From contig CANROZ010000004.1 of the NCBI GenBank assembly GCA_947632365.1, positions 1-37,148 of the forward strand: 37,148 nt of DNA, written 5' to 3'. A program made the position numbers and the translations under genes. Below the pieces are notes generated by a model. It was not told the DNA's origin. It worked only from the letters and a program-made list of their open reading frames with translations, and did no database searches. Positions 17,907 through 29,398 of the stretch are shown here, piece after piece (the first letter of the stretch is position 1; every line of letters starts with the position of its first letter). Origin of the DNA: an uncultured Oscillospiraceae bacterium (GTDB lineage Bacteria > Bacillota > Clostridia > Oscillospirales > Oscillospiraceae).

Positions 17907-18617
17907 TTAAAGGTTTCGTAGGTATGAAATTTCATCCGCCGTCATGGTCCGCCACTTTCCGACGGGGAGCTGGCCCAGGGTGACAGGCCCCTCCGCCACC
18001 CGGATCAGGCGGCGCACATGCAGTCCGCAGGCGGCGCACATCCGCCGCACCTGGCGGTTTTTCCCCTCATGGATGACGATCTGCAGTTCCGCGCCGCCGC
18101 CCTTGCGCTCGATGAGGGTGACGGCGGGCCGGGCGATGGGCTCCCCGTCCAGGCGGTCCATGGCCCGGAGGGCGTCCATCGCGCCGTGGATATCCTCCCC
18201 CTGGACGAACACGGTGTACACCTTGTCCACCTGGTGGGAGGGGTGCATCAGGGCGTTGGCGGCGTCCCCGTCGTCGGTGAGGATGAGCAGCCCCTCCGAG
18301 TCCATATCCAGCCGCCCCACGGGGTACAGCCGTCCCCCCGCGTCGGCGGTGAGCTCCGCCACCGTAGGGCGGCCACGCTCGTCGTGCAGGGTGGTCACAT
18401 AGCCCCGGGGCTTATGCAGCACTATGTACCGATGGCGGACAGGCAGGCGCAGGGCCTGACCGTCCACCCGTATATCGTCCCGGTCCGGGTCGGCGCTGTC
18501 TCCCAGGGACGCCGGGGCGCCGTTCACCGTCACCCGCCCGGCGCGGATCATCTCCTCAGCCGCCCGCCGGGAGGCCAGGCCCGCGCCGGATATGAGCTTT
18601 TGCAGTCTCTGTCTCAT
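17907..18617 (-). CDS. Pseudouridine synthase (RsuA/RluB family)
   Basis: 236 aa: N-terminal S4 domain (RLQKLISGAGLASRRAAEEMIRAGRVTVNG) and GRLDMDSEGLLILTDDGD catalytic motif. Confidence 0.93.
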   Translation of the reverse strand: MRQRLQKLISGAGLASRRAAEEMIRAGRVTVNGAPASLGDSADPDRDDIRVDGQALRLPVRHRYIVLHKPRGYVTTLHDERGRPTVAELTADAGGRLYPVGRLDMDSEGLLILTDDGDAANALMHPSHQVDKVYTVFVQGEDIHGAMDALRAMDRLDGEPIARPAVTLIERKGGGAELQIVIHEGKNRQVRRMCAACGLHVRRLIRVAEGPVTLGQLPVGKWRTMTADEISYLRNL

Positions 18618-19741
18618 CGAAAGGTATAAACGCTCCCTTCACCGCCCTCGAACAGGGTCCGCAGCCGGGACCAGAACGTGGGCTCGTCGCTGACCGCCCG
18701 GGGCACGTCCTGGGCGTAGACCAGGGCCGCCCGGCCCGCCTCGTGTCCCCGTATATAGGCCACGGCCTGGCCCGCCTCGCCCCCCGCCTGCACGTCCGCG
18801 TAGACGAAGGCGGGCAGATGGTACTGTATCTCGATCTCGTCGCTGCCTCGGTGGAAAATGGACAGTCCCTCCGGGGCGGACACGTTCACCGCGTCCCGGA
18901 CGCCGCCGATCACCGGAACGGTCCAGCTGACCCCGGCCAGCACGTCGTCCCGGGCATACTGCCCGTAGGCCCATGCGTAGAGGGCCTCATGGTCCTGCCA
19001 GTCGTCTGGGTCGGAGAGGGTCACGCAGATGAGGGTGAGCCCATTGCGCTCACAGGCCGTCACCAGGGTCCGGCCCGCGGCCATGGTGTAGCCGGTCTTG
19101 ACGCCGAACACCCCCTCGCACTCCCGCAGCAAACGGTTGTGGTTGGTGAAGGTCTGGGTCCCCACCGTCTTTTCCGCGGTGGACACGATCCGCCGGAAGG
19201 GCTCCTGCTTCAGGGCCTCCCGGGTGATGAGGGCCAGGTCCATAGCGCTGGCGTAGTGCCCCTCCTCGTCCAGGCCGTTGGGATTGGTAAAGTGCGTGTT
19301 CTCGCAGCCCAGGGCCGCCGCCTTAGCGTTCATCAGCGCCGCGAACTCCTCCACCGACCCCGCCGTCACGCAGGCCAGGGCCACCGCCGCGTCGTTGCCG
19401 GAGGCCAGCATCAGCCCGTACAGCAGCTCCTCCACCGTGAGCTTCTGGCCCGGCTCCAGGTACATGGAGGAGCCCTCGATCCCCGTCCAGGCGGCATCCA
19501 CCGTCACCACCGTGTCCAGCGGGCACCGCTCCAGCACCACCAGAGCCGTCATGATCTTGGTGACGCTGGCAATGGGCATGCGCTCCTCCGAGCGCTGCTG
19601 CCACAGCACCTGGCCGCTCTGGGCCTCCATGACCACCGCCGCGTGGGCGGATACCGCCGGGGCCTCCTCCGCGGCCCCTACAGGCGCCGTCAGGGTCAGG
19701 CACAGCGCGGCCGCCGTCAGGGCCGCCATAAGATATTTCAT
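18614..19741 (-). CDS. D-alanyl-D-alanine carboxypeptidase (DacF/DacB-like, S11 family)
   Basis: Signal peptide, then RMPIASVTKIMTALVVLE (SxxK), ASGNDAAVALA (SxN) and FGVKTGYTMAAGRTLV (KTG). ATG at 19741 gives good spacing to AAAGGCGG; the track GTG start at 19750 does not. Confidence 0.93.
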   Translation of the reverse strand: MKYLMAALTAAALCLTLTAPVGAAEEAPAVSAHAAVVMEAQSGQVLWQQRSEERMPIASVTKIMTALVVLERCPLDTVVTVDAAWTGIEGSSMYLEPGQKLTVEELLYGLMLASGNDAAVALACVTAGSVEEFAALMNAKAAALGCENTHFTNPNGLDEEGHYASAMDLALITREALKQEPFRRIVSTAEKTVGTQTFTNHNRLLRECEGVFGVKTGYTMAAGRTLVTACERNGLTLICVTLSDPDDWQDHEALYAWAYGQYARDDVLAGVSWTVPVIGGVRDAVNVSAPEGLSIFHRGSDEIEIQYHLPAFVYADVQAGGEAGQAVAYIRGHEAGRAALVYAQDVPRAVSDEPTFWSRLRTLFEGGEGSVYTFR

Positions 19742-19773
19742 AATAAGCACCGCCTTTCAGCAGTGCTTATTAT
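19740..19773 (-). promoter_or_regulatory. Stem-loop enclosing the dacF-like ribosome-binding site and start codon
   Basis: ATAATAAGCAC (19740-19750) / GTGCTTATTAT (19763-19773), 11-bp perfect stem with a 12-nt loop; SD-like AAAGGCG lies in the loop and the AU of AUG in the stem. Confidence 0.6.
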
Positions 19774-19790
19774 TGCCGTCTTTGGGAAAA

Positions 19791-20174
19791 CTAACCGTTC
19801 TTTTTCACGTACTTGTCCACCAGGGTCTCCACCTTCTCCACCAGCTCCGGGGTCATATCCAGCAGCCGATCCGCCGTGGAGAACACCGGGGCCTGGATGG
19901 GGAGCATCCGGGCGCCGCCCTCCCGGGCCAGGAGAAAGCCCACGGGCTCCACCTTCACCGCCGCGCCGCCGCCGCCCCAGATGCCGGGCTTGGCGGGCAC
20001 GGCCGCCTTGTCGCTGCCGCCGGAGGCGAAGCCGAAGCTGAGCCGGGACACGGGGATCAGCGTGGTGCCGTCGGGGGTGGTCAGGGGCGCGCCCACCACG
20101 GTGTTGGAGTCCACCATGGAGCGTATCTTCTCCATGGCCCCCTCCATGAGCTGGCCTACCGTCTGTTCTGCCAT
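19791..20174 (-). CDS. ytfJ: GerW/YtfJ family sporulation protein
   Basis: MAEQTVGQLMEGAMEKIRSMVDSNTVVGAPLTTPDGTTLIPVSRLSFGFASGG...GGGGAAVKVEPVGFLL is the YtfJ pattern. ATG at 20174, shorter than the 203-aa track ORF. Confidence 0.93.
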   Translation of the reverse strand: MAEQTVGQLMEGAMEKIRSMVDSNTVVGAPLTTPDGTTLIPVSRLSFGFASGGSDKAAVPAKPGIWGGGGAAVKVEPVGFLLAREGGARMLPIQAPVFSTADRLLDMTPELVEKVETLVDKYVKKNG

Positions 20175-20181
20175 CGATGCA

Positions 20182-20754
20182 TCATCCTTCCGTTTTTCTG
20201 TAACGGAAGTATGCCCGCAAAAGGCCCGTTCCAAAACAGATGCCCGCCCCCAGGATGTAGCCCAGCCGGACGGTGAGGCCAAGCCCGGCCTCCAGGGCCG
20301 TGGGGCCGCCGGAGAAGTCCGCCCGGGCCCGCAGCTCGGCGGGGACCGCACGGTCGGCACACAGCGCCGCCGCGCCCTCCAGCACCATGCCCGCCCAGGC
20401 ATAGGCCATGGCCGCGGCGTAGGGATCGGCGCCCCCGGCGGTGATGTGCAGCCGCACCAGATCCACCCGCACCCGCTTTTTATACCGCCGCCAAACCATC
20501 AAGACCTGCTCAGCACCCATGCGCAGCAGCGGCAGTGGCGTGTCCCGCAAGATATCCGGCACGCTCCGTCGGGCGGTCCGCCCGGCCTCTTTTTTGGCCC
20601 CGGCCCGCCAGCCCAGCCGCTTCACGGCCACGGGCCCAGCCCGGAGCACAAGGGTCATCTCTCCCCCGGCATACCGGGCCGTCAGGCCCACCGGGAGCAG
20701 CAGTATCATATCCAGCGCCATCACGGCGGACGCCAGGACGATGGGGACGATCAA
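20182..20754 (-). CDS. DUF2953-like membrane-associated protein
   Basis: 190 aa with N-terminal TM, placed between scpB and ytfJ as in many Clostridia; called from synteny and general pattern. Confidence 0.7.
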   Translation of the reverse strand: MIVPIVLASAVMALDMILLLPVGLTARYAGGEMTLVLRAGPVAVKRLGWRAGAKKEAGRTARRSVPDILRDTPLPLLRMGAEQVLMVWRRYKKRVRVDLVRLHITAGGADPYAAAMAYAWAGMVLEGAAALCADRAVPAELRARADFSGGPTALEAGLGLTVRLGYILGAGICFGTGLLRAYFRYRKTEG

Positions 20755-21401
20755 AGCGCTTCAGCGCCCTCCTTTTCCGGGGTATGTACGTCCTCCGCCT
20801 GGGCCTCAGCGGCCATTGCCTCCGCCGCGGCCTCGGCGGCCTTCAGCGCCTCCACCTTCTGCTGCAGCTCCATGGCCGCGTCGCTGCCGCTCATCTCCGG
20901 CAGGGGCGGCAGCTGATCCAGGCTGGATATGCCCATGGTCCGCAGGAACAGGTCCGTGGTCCGGTAGAGGGTGGGCCTGCCCACCGCCTCCAGATAGCCG
21001 CAGGGCTCGATCATGCCCCGCTCCGTGAGCACGCCCACGGTGTAGGAGCTGTCCACGCCCCGCATCTGCTCGATGTAGGCCCGGGTCACGGGCTGGAAGT
21101 AGGCCACGATGGACAGCACCTCCAGGGATGTGGGCGAGAGCTTCGGCGGCCGCCGCTGCTCCAGGGCCCGGGTGATGGCGGCGGCGTGCTCCGGGGCGCT
21201 GTGCATCTGCAGCGCGTCGTTCAGCCGCACGATGCGGATGCCCCGGCCCGCAGCCTCATATTCCGCCGCCAGCTCCGCGCCGACGGCAAGCACCGTCTGC
21301 TCGTCGCTGTCCAGCACCACGGCCAGACGCTGGGCCTGCACAGGCTCGCCGGAGGCGAACAATATGGCCTCTATGCCGCTTTTCAGTTCTATCTTATCCA
21401 T
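20751..21401 (-). CDS. scpB: SMC-Scp complex subunit ScpB
   Basis: 216 aa: IEAILFASGEPV, LSPTSLEVLSIVAYFQPVTRAYIEQMRGVDSSYTVGVLTERGMIE. Confidence 0.96.
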   Translation of the reverse strand: MDKIELKSGIEAILFASGEPVQAQRLAVVLDSDEQTVLAVGAELAAEYEAAGRGIRIVRLNDALQMHSAPEHAAAITRALEQRRPPKLSPTSLEVLSIVAYFQPVTRAYIEQMRGVDSSYTVGVLTERGMIEPCGYLEAVGRPTLYRTTDLFLRTMGISSLDQLPPLPEMSGSDAAMELQQKVEALKAAEAAAEAMAAEAQAEDVHTPEKEGAEAL

Positions 21402-22176
21402 AATCCATGCTCTCCAAAATGGCCTCGGTGTCGCCGCCTGTGAACCGCACGGCGTAATCGTCCCCGTCCCGGTCGATGGTCACGCTGCCCATGGAGCACA
21501 TGGTCAGCAGGGACAAGAACGTGGCCACCACCTCCGAGCGGCTGGCCGCCATGGCGTAGAGCTCGCCCAGGGTGGAGCGGCCCTTTTCCCGCAGGTAGCC
21601 GATCAGCTGGCGGCTCTTGTCCTGCACAGAGTAGATGATGGGCCGGGGCACGGGCACCGCCGCCTCCTGCTCCGGCATGGGCACGCCCTTTTGCAGCATC
21701 CCGGCCAGGGCCGCCAGCAGCTCCCAGCTCTCGTGGCGGTAGTCATAGGCCCCGTACTTGGACAGGGGCTCCCCAGGGGTAGAGAACAGCAGCGCCCCCT
21801 GTTCCAGGGCCGCTCCCAGCGCCGGGATGCGCTCCTTCACCGCGGCGAAGGCGTCCCGGCACTTCAGCTGCTCCAGGCTGGTCATGAGAAGCTCCAGCTC
21901 GGAGACCTCCTCCGTGCCTGCCAGCAGAGTCTTGGTCTTGATGTACACCAGGTGGGAGGCCATCTGCACGAACTCGCTGGCCACCTCCAGGTCCATCCGC
22001 TGCATCCGGGCCAGCCAGGCCAGGTACTGGTCCAGTATCTCCGCGATCTTGATGTCCCGTATCTCTATTTTGTTTTTCGCCAGGAGCATCAGGATGAGGG
22101 TCAGCGGGCCTTCAAAGTCCTGCATCTCCTCTTTTGTCTTGATGACCCCCTCCAGGTGGAAGGTGGGATTTTCCAT
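21394..22176 (-). CDS. scpA: Segregation and condensation protein ScpA
   Basis: 260 aa: FHLEGV...FEGPLTLILMLLAKNKIEIRDIKIAEILDQYLAW, ASEFVQMASHLVYIKTKTLL. Confidence 0.96.
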   Translation of the reverse strand: MENPTFHLEGVIKTKEEMQDFEGPLTLILMLLAKNKIEIRDIKIAEILDQYLAWLARMQRMDLEVASEFVQMASHLVYIKTKTLLAGTEEVSELELLMTSLEQLKCRDAFAAVKERIPALGAALEQGALLFSTPGEPLSKYGAYDYRHESWELLAALAGMLQKGVPMPEQEAAVPVPRPIIYSVQDKSRQLIGYLREKGRSTLGELYAMAASRSEVVATFLSLLTMCSMGSVTIDRDGDDYAVRFTGGDTEAILESMDYG

Positions 22177-22180
22177 CGTA

Positions 22181-22858
22181 TCAGTTCACCAGTTCAAATC
22201 CAAATTCCGCGATGAAAAAGAGCTTGTCGTACACCCAGCCCGTCACATTGCCCAGCACGCCGGACAGGCCGCCGGAGATCACCAGCAGCATGAGCAGGAT
22301 CATGCCGTAGCGCTCGTAGCGCATCAGCTTGTCGTAGGCGCTGTCGCTCAAAAACGCAAACAGCACCTTGGACCCGTCCAGGGGCGAGATAGGGATGATG
22401 TTGAAAATGGCCAGCGCCAGGGAGAGATACCCCGTGGTGGACACCATCTGGAACACGCTCCGGGCCAGCGCCCCGCCCCGGACGTACAGCGGCTCGTATA
22501 AAATCCCGTACAGGAACAGGAACACCGCCGCGATGACAAGGTTCGACACAGGCCCGGCCAGGGCCGTGAGCGCCATGCCCTGGCGGGGCTTTTTGAATTT
22601 GTACATATTCACGGGCACAGGCTTTGCCCAGCCGAAGCGGAACAGCACCATCATCACCATGCCCCAGGGGTCGATGTGGCTGATGGGGTTCAGGGTGAGC
22701 CGTCCGGCCCGCTTGGCCGTGTCGTCCCCCAGGGCCAGGGCCACCGCCCCGTGGCTCAGCTCGTGGAGGGTGATGCACAGAAGGGCCGGGAGCACGGAAA
22801 ACAGGATGTCCGTCAGCACCGACCAGTCCAGATTGTGCCAAATGTTCGCAAATCCCAT
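22181..22858 (-). CDS. Site-2 protease family (M50) membrane protein
   Basis: 225 aa: ITLHELSHGAVALALGDDTAKRAGRLTLNPISHIDPWG and NIIPISPLDGSKVL. Confidence 0.93.
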   Translation of the reverse strand: MGFANIWHNLDWSVLTDILFSVLPALLCITLHELSHGAVALALGDDTAKRAGRLTLNPISHIDPWGMVMMVLFRFGWAKPVPVNMYKFKKPRQGMALTALAGPVSNLVIAAVFLFLYGILYEPLYVRGGALARSVFQMVSTTGYLSLALAIFNIIPISPLDGSKVLFAFLSDSAYDKLMRYERYGMILLMLLVISGGLSGVLGNVTGWVYDKLFFIAEFGFELVN

Positions 22859-22859
22859 G

Positions 22860-23444
22860 TCACACCCGGGCGGATATCGCCCCGAGAAGCTCGTCCCGTC
22901 CCGTGCGTTTTTCCGCCGAGAAGGGCACCAGCAAAATGTCCTCCCCCAGGTCCAGCACCTGACGGATGCGGGCCAGGTTCGGCTCCATCTCCGACTTTTT
23001 CAGCTTGTCCCACTTGTTGGCCGCCACCGCCCAGGGACAGCCGCACCCCCCGAAGAGGGCGCTCATCTGCTGGTCCAGCGCTGTGGGGCTGTGCCGCCCG
23101 TCCACGATCTGCACGCCAAAGCTGATCCGCTCGCTCTCGGCGAAAAAATCCTCCATCAGCCGTCCCCAGCGGTCGATCTCCGCCTGGGGCCGCCGGGCGT
23201 AGCCGTAGCCGGGCAGGTCCACGAACCAGAGGCTGTCCGCCACCAGAAAGTAGTTGACGTTGGTGGTCTTGCCGGGGGCGGCCCCCACCCGGGCCAGGTT
23301 TTTCCGTCCCAGCAGGCAGTTGATGACGGAGCTCTTGCCCACGTTGGACTTGCCCGCGAACACCACCATGGGCCGATCGTCCCGGATGAAGTCCGCCTTT
23401 CGCCCGGCGGACCTGACGAATACCGCGGGCTCAGTGCGTATCAT
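22860..23444 (-). CDS. engB: Ribosome biogenesis GTPase YihA/YsxC (EngB)
   Basis: 194 aa: [60 protein letters not shown]. Confidence 0.96.
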   Translation of the reverse strand: MIRTEPAVFVRSAGRKADFIRDDRPMVVFAGKSNVGKSSVINCLLGRKNLARVGAAPGKTTNVNYFLVADSLWFVDLPGYGYARRPQAEIDRWGRLMEDFFAESERISFGVQIVDGRHSPTALDQQMSALFGGCGCPWAVAANKWDKLKKSEMEPNLARIRQVLDLGEDILLVPFSAEKRTGRDELLGAISARV

Positions 23445-25794
23445 CGGTCTGCTCCCGGCAGAGGGCGGCGTCCAGCACCGTCTCCACCCGGCTGGCGGTG
23501 ATGAAGTTCAGCGCCGAGCGGACGGAGGGGTCGATGTCGGCCAGGTCCGCCTCGTTCTCCGCGGGGATGATGACCGTGTGTATCCCGGCCCGGAGGGCCG
23601 CCATGGTCTTCTCCCGCAGGCCGCCGATGGGCAGCACCCGACCCCGGAGGGTGATCTCTCCGGTCATGGCAACGTCCTGCCGCACAGGCGTCTCCGCCAG
23701 AGCGGACACCAGGCCCGTGCAGATGGTCACGCCGGCCGAGGGTCCGTCCTTGGGCACGGCCCCCTCGGGGAAGTGGATGTGGATGTCCCGGTTCTTATAA
23801 AACTCCGGGTCCACCCCCAGCTCCCGGGCGTGGGCGCGGATGTAGGTCAGGGCGGCTCGGGCGGACTCCTTCATCACGTCCCCCAGGTTCCCGGTGAGCT
23901 CCAGCTTGCCGGAACCCTCCATCACGCCCACCTCGGCGTCCAGCATCTCGCCGCCGACTCTTGTCCAGGCCAGGCCGTGGACCAGGCCCACCTCGGCGGA
24001 CCCGGCGGCCCGGGTATCCCTGTACTTGGCCGGGCCCAGCACCGCCTCCAGGCCTCCGGCCCGAAGGTATTTGCTCTTGCACTCCCCGGCCACGATGCCC
24101 GCGGCGGTCTTGCGGCACACCGCCGCGATCTGCTGCTCCAGGCGGCGCACGCCGCTCTCCCGGGTGTACCGGGCGATCAGCTCCCGCATGGCCCCGTCGT
24201 TGATGCGCAGCTGGTTGCCGTTGAGCCCGTGCTTTTTCCGCTGCTTGGGCAGCAGATGATCCCGGGCGATGGCCAGCTTCTCCTCGTCGGTATAGCTGGG
24301 GAACTCCACGATCTCCATCCGGTCCAGCAGCGCGGGCGGGATGGTGTCGGCGGTGTTGGCGGTGGTGATGAAAAACACCTGGGACAGGTCGAAGGGCAGC
24401 TCCAGGAAGTGGTCCCGGAACTGGCTGTTCTGCTCCGGGTCCAGCGCCTCCAGCAGCGCCGCGGAGGGGTCGCCCCGGTAATCGGAGCCCAGCTTGTCGA
24501 TCTCATCCAGCACCATCACGGGATTGCAGCTGCCCGCCTGCTGGATGCCCGCCATGATGCGTCCAGGCATAGCCCCTACATAGGTCTTGCGGTGGCCCCG
24601 TATCTCCGCCTCGTCATGGATGCCGCCCAGGGAGATGCGGCACAGATTGCGCCCCATGGCCCGGGCGATGGACAGGGCGATGCTGGTCTTGCCCGTGCCC
24701 GGAGGGCCCAGCAGACAGAGGATGGAGCCCTTCTGGTCCGGGGCCAGCTTCCGCACGGAGATATACTCCACCACCCGCTGTTTGATCTTCTCCAGGCCGA
24801 AGTGGTCCGCGTCCAGAGCCCGGCGCACCGCGTCGGTGTCCAGGTTGTCCTCGGTGGCCCGGGTCCAGGGTATCTCCAGGCAGATGTCCAGATAGCTGCG
24901 GATCACGGCGGCCTCAGCGCTGCCGAAGGGCTGCTTGGCCAGGCGGCCGATCTCCTTGTAGAGCTTGGCCTCCACCTCCTTGGGCAGGTCCGCCCGGGCC
25001 ACGGCGGCCCGGTATTCCTCCACGTCGTCGGAGAAGCCCTCGTCCTCACCCAGCTCCGCCTGGATGGTGCGCAGCTGCTCCCGCAGGAACATCTCCCGCT
25101 GGACCTGCTTCATCCGCTTGGCGGCCTCCTCGTGGATGGACTGCTCCATGTCCAAGATGTCCAGCTCCCAGCGGATGAGGCGGTTCACCAGCGCCAGACG
25201 GCGCATGGGCCGCAGCTCCTCCAGAACCAGCTGCTTCTGGTCGGCGCGCATGTAGATGTTCTGGGTCACATAGTCCGCCACATACCCCGCGTCAGTGCTG
25301 TGCAGGATGTCCCGCAGGATATCTCCCAGCTCCAGGCCGGAGGTCTGGGCATACTTCTCCAGCAGACCGTAGCACTGGCGGATGAGGGCCTCGGCCTTCA
25401 CGGCGGTGCGGGGGTTTACCTCGTCCTCCACCTGCTCCACCTGGGCGGCGAAGTAGGGCTTGACGGCGGCCAGGCGCTCCAGGTATCCCCGGCTGACGCC
25501 CTCCACCATGACCTTGGCGCCCTCCTCGTCCGGCACCCGCAGCACCTGCTGGATGTGGCAGACGGTACCCACCTTATATAACCCATCCGTTCCGGTGACC
25601 GTCTCGGCGGAGGCGTCCCGCTGGGCCACCAGATACAGCATCTGGTCGCCCTCCATGGCCGCGTCCAGCGCCGCCAGGGCCTCGGAGCGCTCCACGTCGA
25701 AGATCAGCCGCATCCCCGGGAACACGCAGATGCCCCGCAGGGGGATGAGGGGATAGACCCGATGCCGGGTAACAGTCGTGGTTTCTGTATCCAT
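23431..25794 (-). CDS. lon: ATP-dependent endopeptidase Lon
   Basis: [53 protein letters not shown] and catalytic [18 protein letters not shown]. Start placed at MDTETTTV (ATG 25794) behind AAGGAGCAAGACT. Confidence 0.97.
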   Translation of the reverse strand: MDTETTTVTRHRVYPLIPLRGICVFPGMRLIFDVERSEALAALDAAMEGDQMLYLVAQRDASAETVTGTDGLYKVGTVCHIQQVLRVPDEEGAKVMVEGVSRGYLERLAAVKPYFAAQVEQVEDEVNPRTAVKAEALIRQCYGLLEKYAQTSGLELGDILRDILHSTDAGYVADYVTQNIYMRADQKQLVLEELRPMRRLALVNRLIRWELDILDMEQSIHEEAAKRMKQVQREMFLREQLRTIQAELGEDEGFSDDVEEYRAAVARADLPKEVEAKLYKEIGRLAKQPFGSAEAAVIRSYLDICLEIPWTRATEDNLDTDAVRRALDADHFGLEKIKQRVVEYISVRKLAPDQKGSILCLLGPPGTGKTSIALSIARAMGRNLCRISLGGIHDEAEIRGHRKTYVGAMPGRIMAGIQQAGSCNPVMVLDEIDKLGSDYRGDPSAALLEALDPEQNSQFRDHFLELPFDLSQVFFITTANTADTIPPALLDRMEIVEFPSYTDEEKLAIARDHLLPKQRKKHGLNGNQLRINDGAMRELIARYTRESGVRRLEQQIAAVCRKTAAGIVAGECKSKYLRAGGLEAVLGPAKYRDTRAAGSAEVGLVHGLAWTRVGGEMLDAEVGVMEGSGKLELTGNLGDVMKESARAALTYIRAHARELGVDPEFYKNRDIHIHFPEGAVPKDGPSAGVTICTGLVSALAETPVRQDVAMTGEITLRGRVLPIGGLREKTMAALRAGIHTVIIPAENEADLADIDPSVRSALNFITASRVETVLDAALCREQTDDTH

Positions 25795-25823
25795 AGTCTT
25801 GCTCCTTATAGGCTTATCTGCAA

Positions 25824-25848
25824 AAGGCCGCACGATAAGTGCGGCCTT
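25824..25848 (-). terminator. Hairpin between clpX and lon (terminator/attenuator-like)
   Basis: AAGGCCGCAC-GATAA-GTGCGGCCTT: perfect 10-bp stem. On the transcript it ends in CCTTTTGC. Confidence 0.65.
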
Positions 25849-25867
25849 AATCGGCAATCTAGCCTTA

Positions 25868-27148
<1,281 letters not shown>

Positions 27149-27161
27149 GGATGCTTACCTC

Positions 27162-27743
27162 TTATCTCTTTGAAATGATCTTGTCGATGAGGCCGTATTC
27201 CACAGCCTCCTCCGCGGTCATGAAGTTATCCCGCTCGGTGGCGGCCACGATCTCCTCGTAGCTCTTTCCGGTGTTGCCCGCCAGGATATGGTTCAGCCGC
27301 TCCTTGATGACCTCCAGGCGCTTGAGGTGGATGGCCATATCGGTGATCTGTCCCTGGGTCCCGGCGGAGGGCTGGTGGATCATGATCTCCGCATTGGGCA
27401 GGGCGATGCGCTTGCCCTTGGTGCCGCTGGAGAGCAGAAACGCCCCCATGCTGGCGGCCATGCCCACGCATATGGTGGACACGTCGCACTTGATATACTG
27501 CATGGTGTCATAGATGGCCATGCCGGCCGTGACGCTGCCGCCGGGGGAGTTGATGTAGAACTGGATGTCCTTGTCCGGGTCCTGGGCCTCCAGATACAGG
27601 AACTGGGCCACGATCAGCGAGGCGGTGGTATCGTTCACTTCCTCCGAGAGCATCACGATGCGGTCGTTCAAAAGCCGGGAAAAAATGTCGTACGACCGCT
27701 CGCCCCGGGATGTCTGCTCCACAACATAGGGGACCAAACTCAT
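27162..27743 (-). CDS. clpP: ATP-dependent Clp protease proteolytic subunit ClpP
   Basis: [46 protein letters not shown] (catalytic Ser); IMIHQPSAG (catalytic His). ATG at 27743. Confidence 0.98.
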   Translation of the reverse strand: MSLVPYVVEQTSRGERSYDIFSRLLNDRIVMLSEEVNDTTASLIVAQFLYLEAQDPDKDIQFYINSPGGSVTAGMAIYDTMQYIKCDVSTICVGMAASMGAFLLSSGTKGKRIALPNAEIMIHQPSAGTQGQITDMAIHLKRLEVIKERLNHILAGNTGKSYEEIVAATERDNFMTAEEAVEYGLIDKIISKR

Positions 27744-27794
27744 GGTATATCGCTCCTTTCCAAGCACTGAAAGCCTATCCAAAATCTCCCTGGC

Positions 27795-29312
27795 TTATTC
27801 CGCCTTGGTCTCGTCCTTCTCAGCGCTGTCCTCCGCCTTCTTGGCGGTCTTCCGGGGGGCGCGCTTCTTGGGGGCGGGCTTGGCCTCGTCGGCGGCTTCC
27901 GCCGGGGCCTCGGCAGCCTTCTCTTCCGCCTTCTCCGCGGGCTTCTCCGCCTTCTTCTTGGCGGTGGTGGTCTTCTTGGCGGCGGGCTTCTTGGCGGTCT
28001 TTTTCGCCGCCTTGGGCTCCTCCTCGGCCACGGGCTCGGTGGGCACGCCGACAGCGAAGATCAGCTCGGCAGCCTTGCGGGTCCGCACGTCGCCGGAGAC
28101 GATCTCCCGGGCCAGCGCCTTCTTCACCTGCTCGGCCTCCATGCCGTACTGCTCGGCCAGGCGGGTATACTCCGCCTCCACCTCCTCGTCGGCCACCTGG
28201 ATATCCTCCACCTCGGCCACCTTGTCCAGCACCAGATCGGTCTTGACGCGGCGCTCCGCCGTGGGGCGGTTCTGCTCCCGGAAGGCATTGGGGTCCTGGC
28301 CCAGATATTTCAGATACAGCTCCAGGTTCAGCCCGTTCATCTGCAGGTTCTGATCGAACTCCCGCATCATGTTGTCCAGCTGATCCTCCACCATGGCCTC
28401 GGGGATATCGGCGGTGATGTTGTCCCCGGCCTTCTCGATGAGCACGGAGTGATAGGCGTTCTCCGCCTCGGCCTCGGCGGCCTTTTCCAGACGCTCCCGG
28501 ACAGAGGCCTTGTACTCGTCCAGGGTGTCGAACTCGCTCACATCCTTGGCAAACTCGTCGTCCAGATCAGGCATCTGGGTCTCCTTGACCTCGTTGCACT
28601 TGACGTGGAACACGGCGGCCTTGCCCGCCAGGGATTTCTCGTGATACTCCTCGGGGAAGGTGACGTTCACGTCCTTCTCCTCCCCGGCGCTCATGCCGAC
28701 CACCTGATCCTCGAAGCCGGGGATGAAGGCGCCGGAGCCCAGGACCAGGTTGTGGCCCTCCGCCGCGCCGCCGTCGAAGGCCACGCCGTCCACGGTGCCC
28801 TTGTAGTCGATGACCGCGGTGTCCTCCAGCTTGGCCGGACGCTCCACGGTGACGATGCGGCTGTTGCGCTTGCGGACCTTCTCCAGCTCCTCGGCCACCT
28901 GCTCGTCGGAGATGGACACCTTGGCCTTGGGAGCCTCCAGACCCTTGTACTGGCCCAGAGTGACCTCCGGCCACACGGCCGTCACGAAGGAGAGCGTCAG
29001 CTCCTTGTCGTCGGACACGTCCACGGCCTTCACGGCGGGATTGCCCACCGTGCGCAGCTTCTCCTGCTCCACGGCGAAGCGGAACGCCTCGGGGGCCAGC
29101 GCGTCGGCGGCGTCGTCATAGAACACGTCCTTGCCGTACAGGCCCTCGATGATCATCCGGGGCGCCTTGCCCTTGCGGAAGCCCTGAACGAATATCTTGC
29201 TCTTATTCTTCAGGTAAGCGCCGTTGACGGCCTTCTCGAACTCCGCGGCGTCGCACAGCACATCGAAGCTGACCGTGCTCTTTTCCTTTTTTTCTACGTT
29301 CTTTACGATCAT
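27795..29312 (-). CDS. tig: Trigger factor with an added Lys/Ala/Glu-rich C-terminal tail
   Basis: 505 aa: FVQGFRKGKAPRMIIEGLYGKDVFYDDAAD, DTAVIDYKGTVDGVAFDGG (FKBP-like domain); final ~83 residues low-complexity. Confidence 0.96.
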   Translation of the reverse strand: MIVKNVEKKEKSTVSFDVLCDAAEFEKAVNGAYLKNKSKIFVQGFRKGKAPRMIIEGLYGKDVFYDDAADALAPEAFRFAVEQEKLRTVGNPAVKAVDVSDDKELTLSFVTAVWPEVTLGQYKGLEAPKAKVSISDEQVAEELEKVRKRNSRIVTVERPAKLEDTAVIDYKGTVDGVAFDGGAAEGHNLVLGSGAFIPGFEDQVVGMSAGEEKDVNVTFPEEYHEKSLAGKAAVFHVKCNEVKETQMPDLDDEFAKDVSEFDTLDEYKASVRERLEKAAEAEAENAYHSVLIEKAGDNITADIPEAMVEDQLDNMMREFDQNLQMNGLNLELYLKYLGQDPNAFREQNRPTAERRVKTDLVLDKVAEVEDIQVADEEVEAEYTRLAEQYGMEAEQVKKALAREIVSGDVRTRKAAELIFAVGVPTEPVAEEEPKAAKKTAKKPAAKKTTTAKKKAEKPAEKAEEKAAEAPAEAADEAKPAPKKRAPRKTAKKAEDSAEKDETKAE

Positions 29313-29398
29313 GGGTTGACTTCTCCTTCACAATATTACGCGATGGTGGGATCAAAATAATATATCGTCAAATGCACAGCATTGTATTTTACCAAAAA

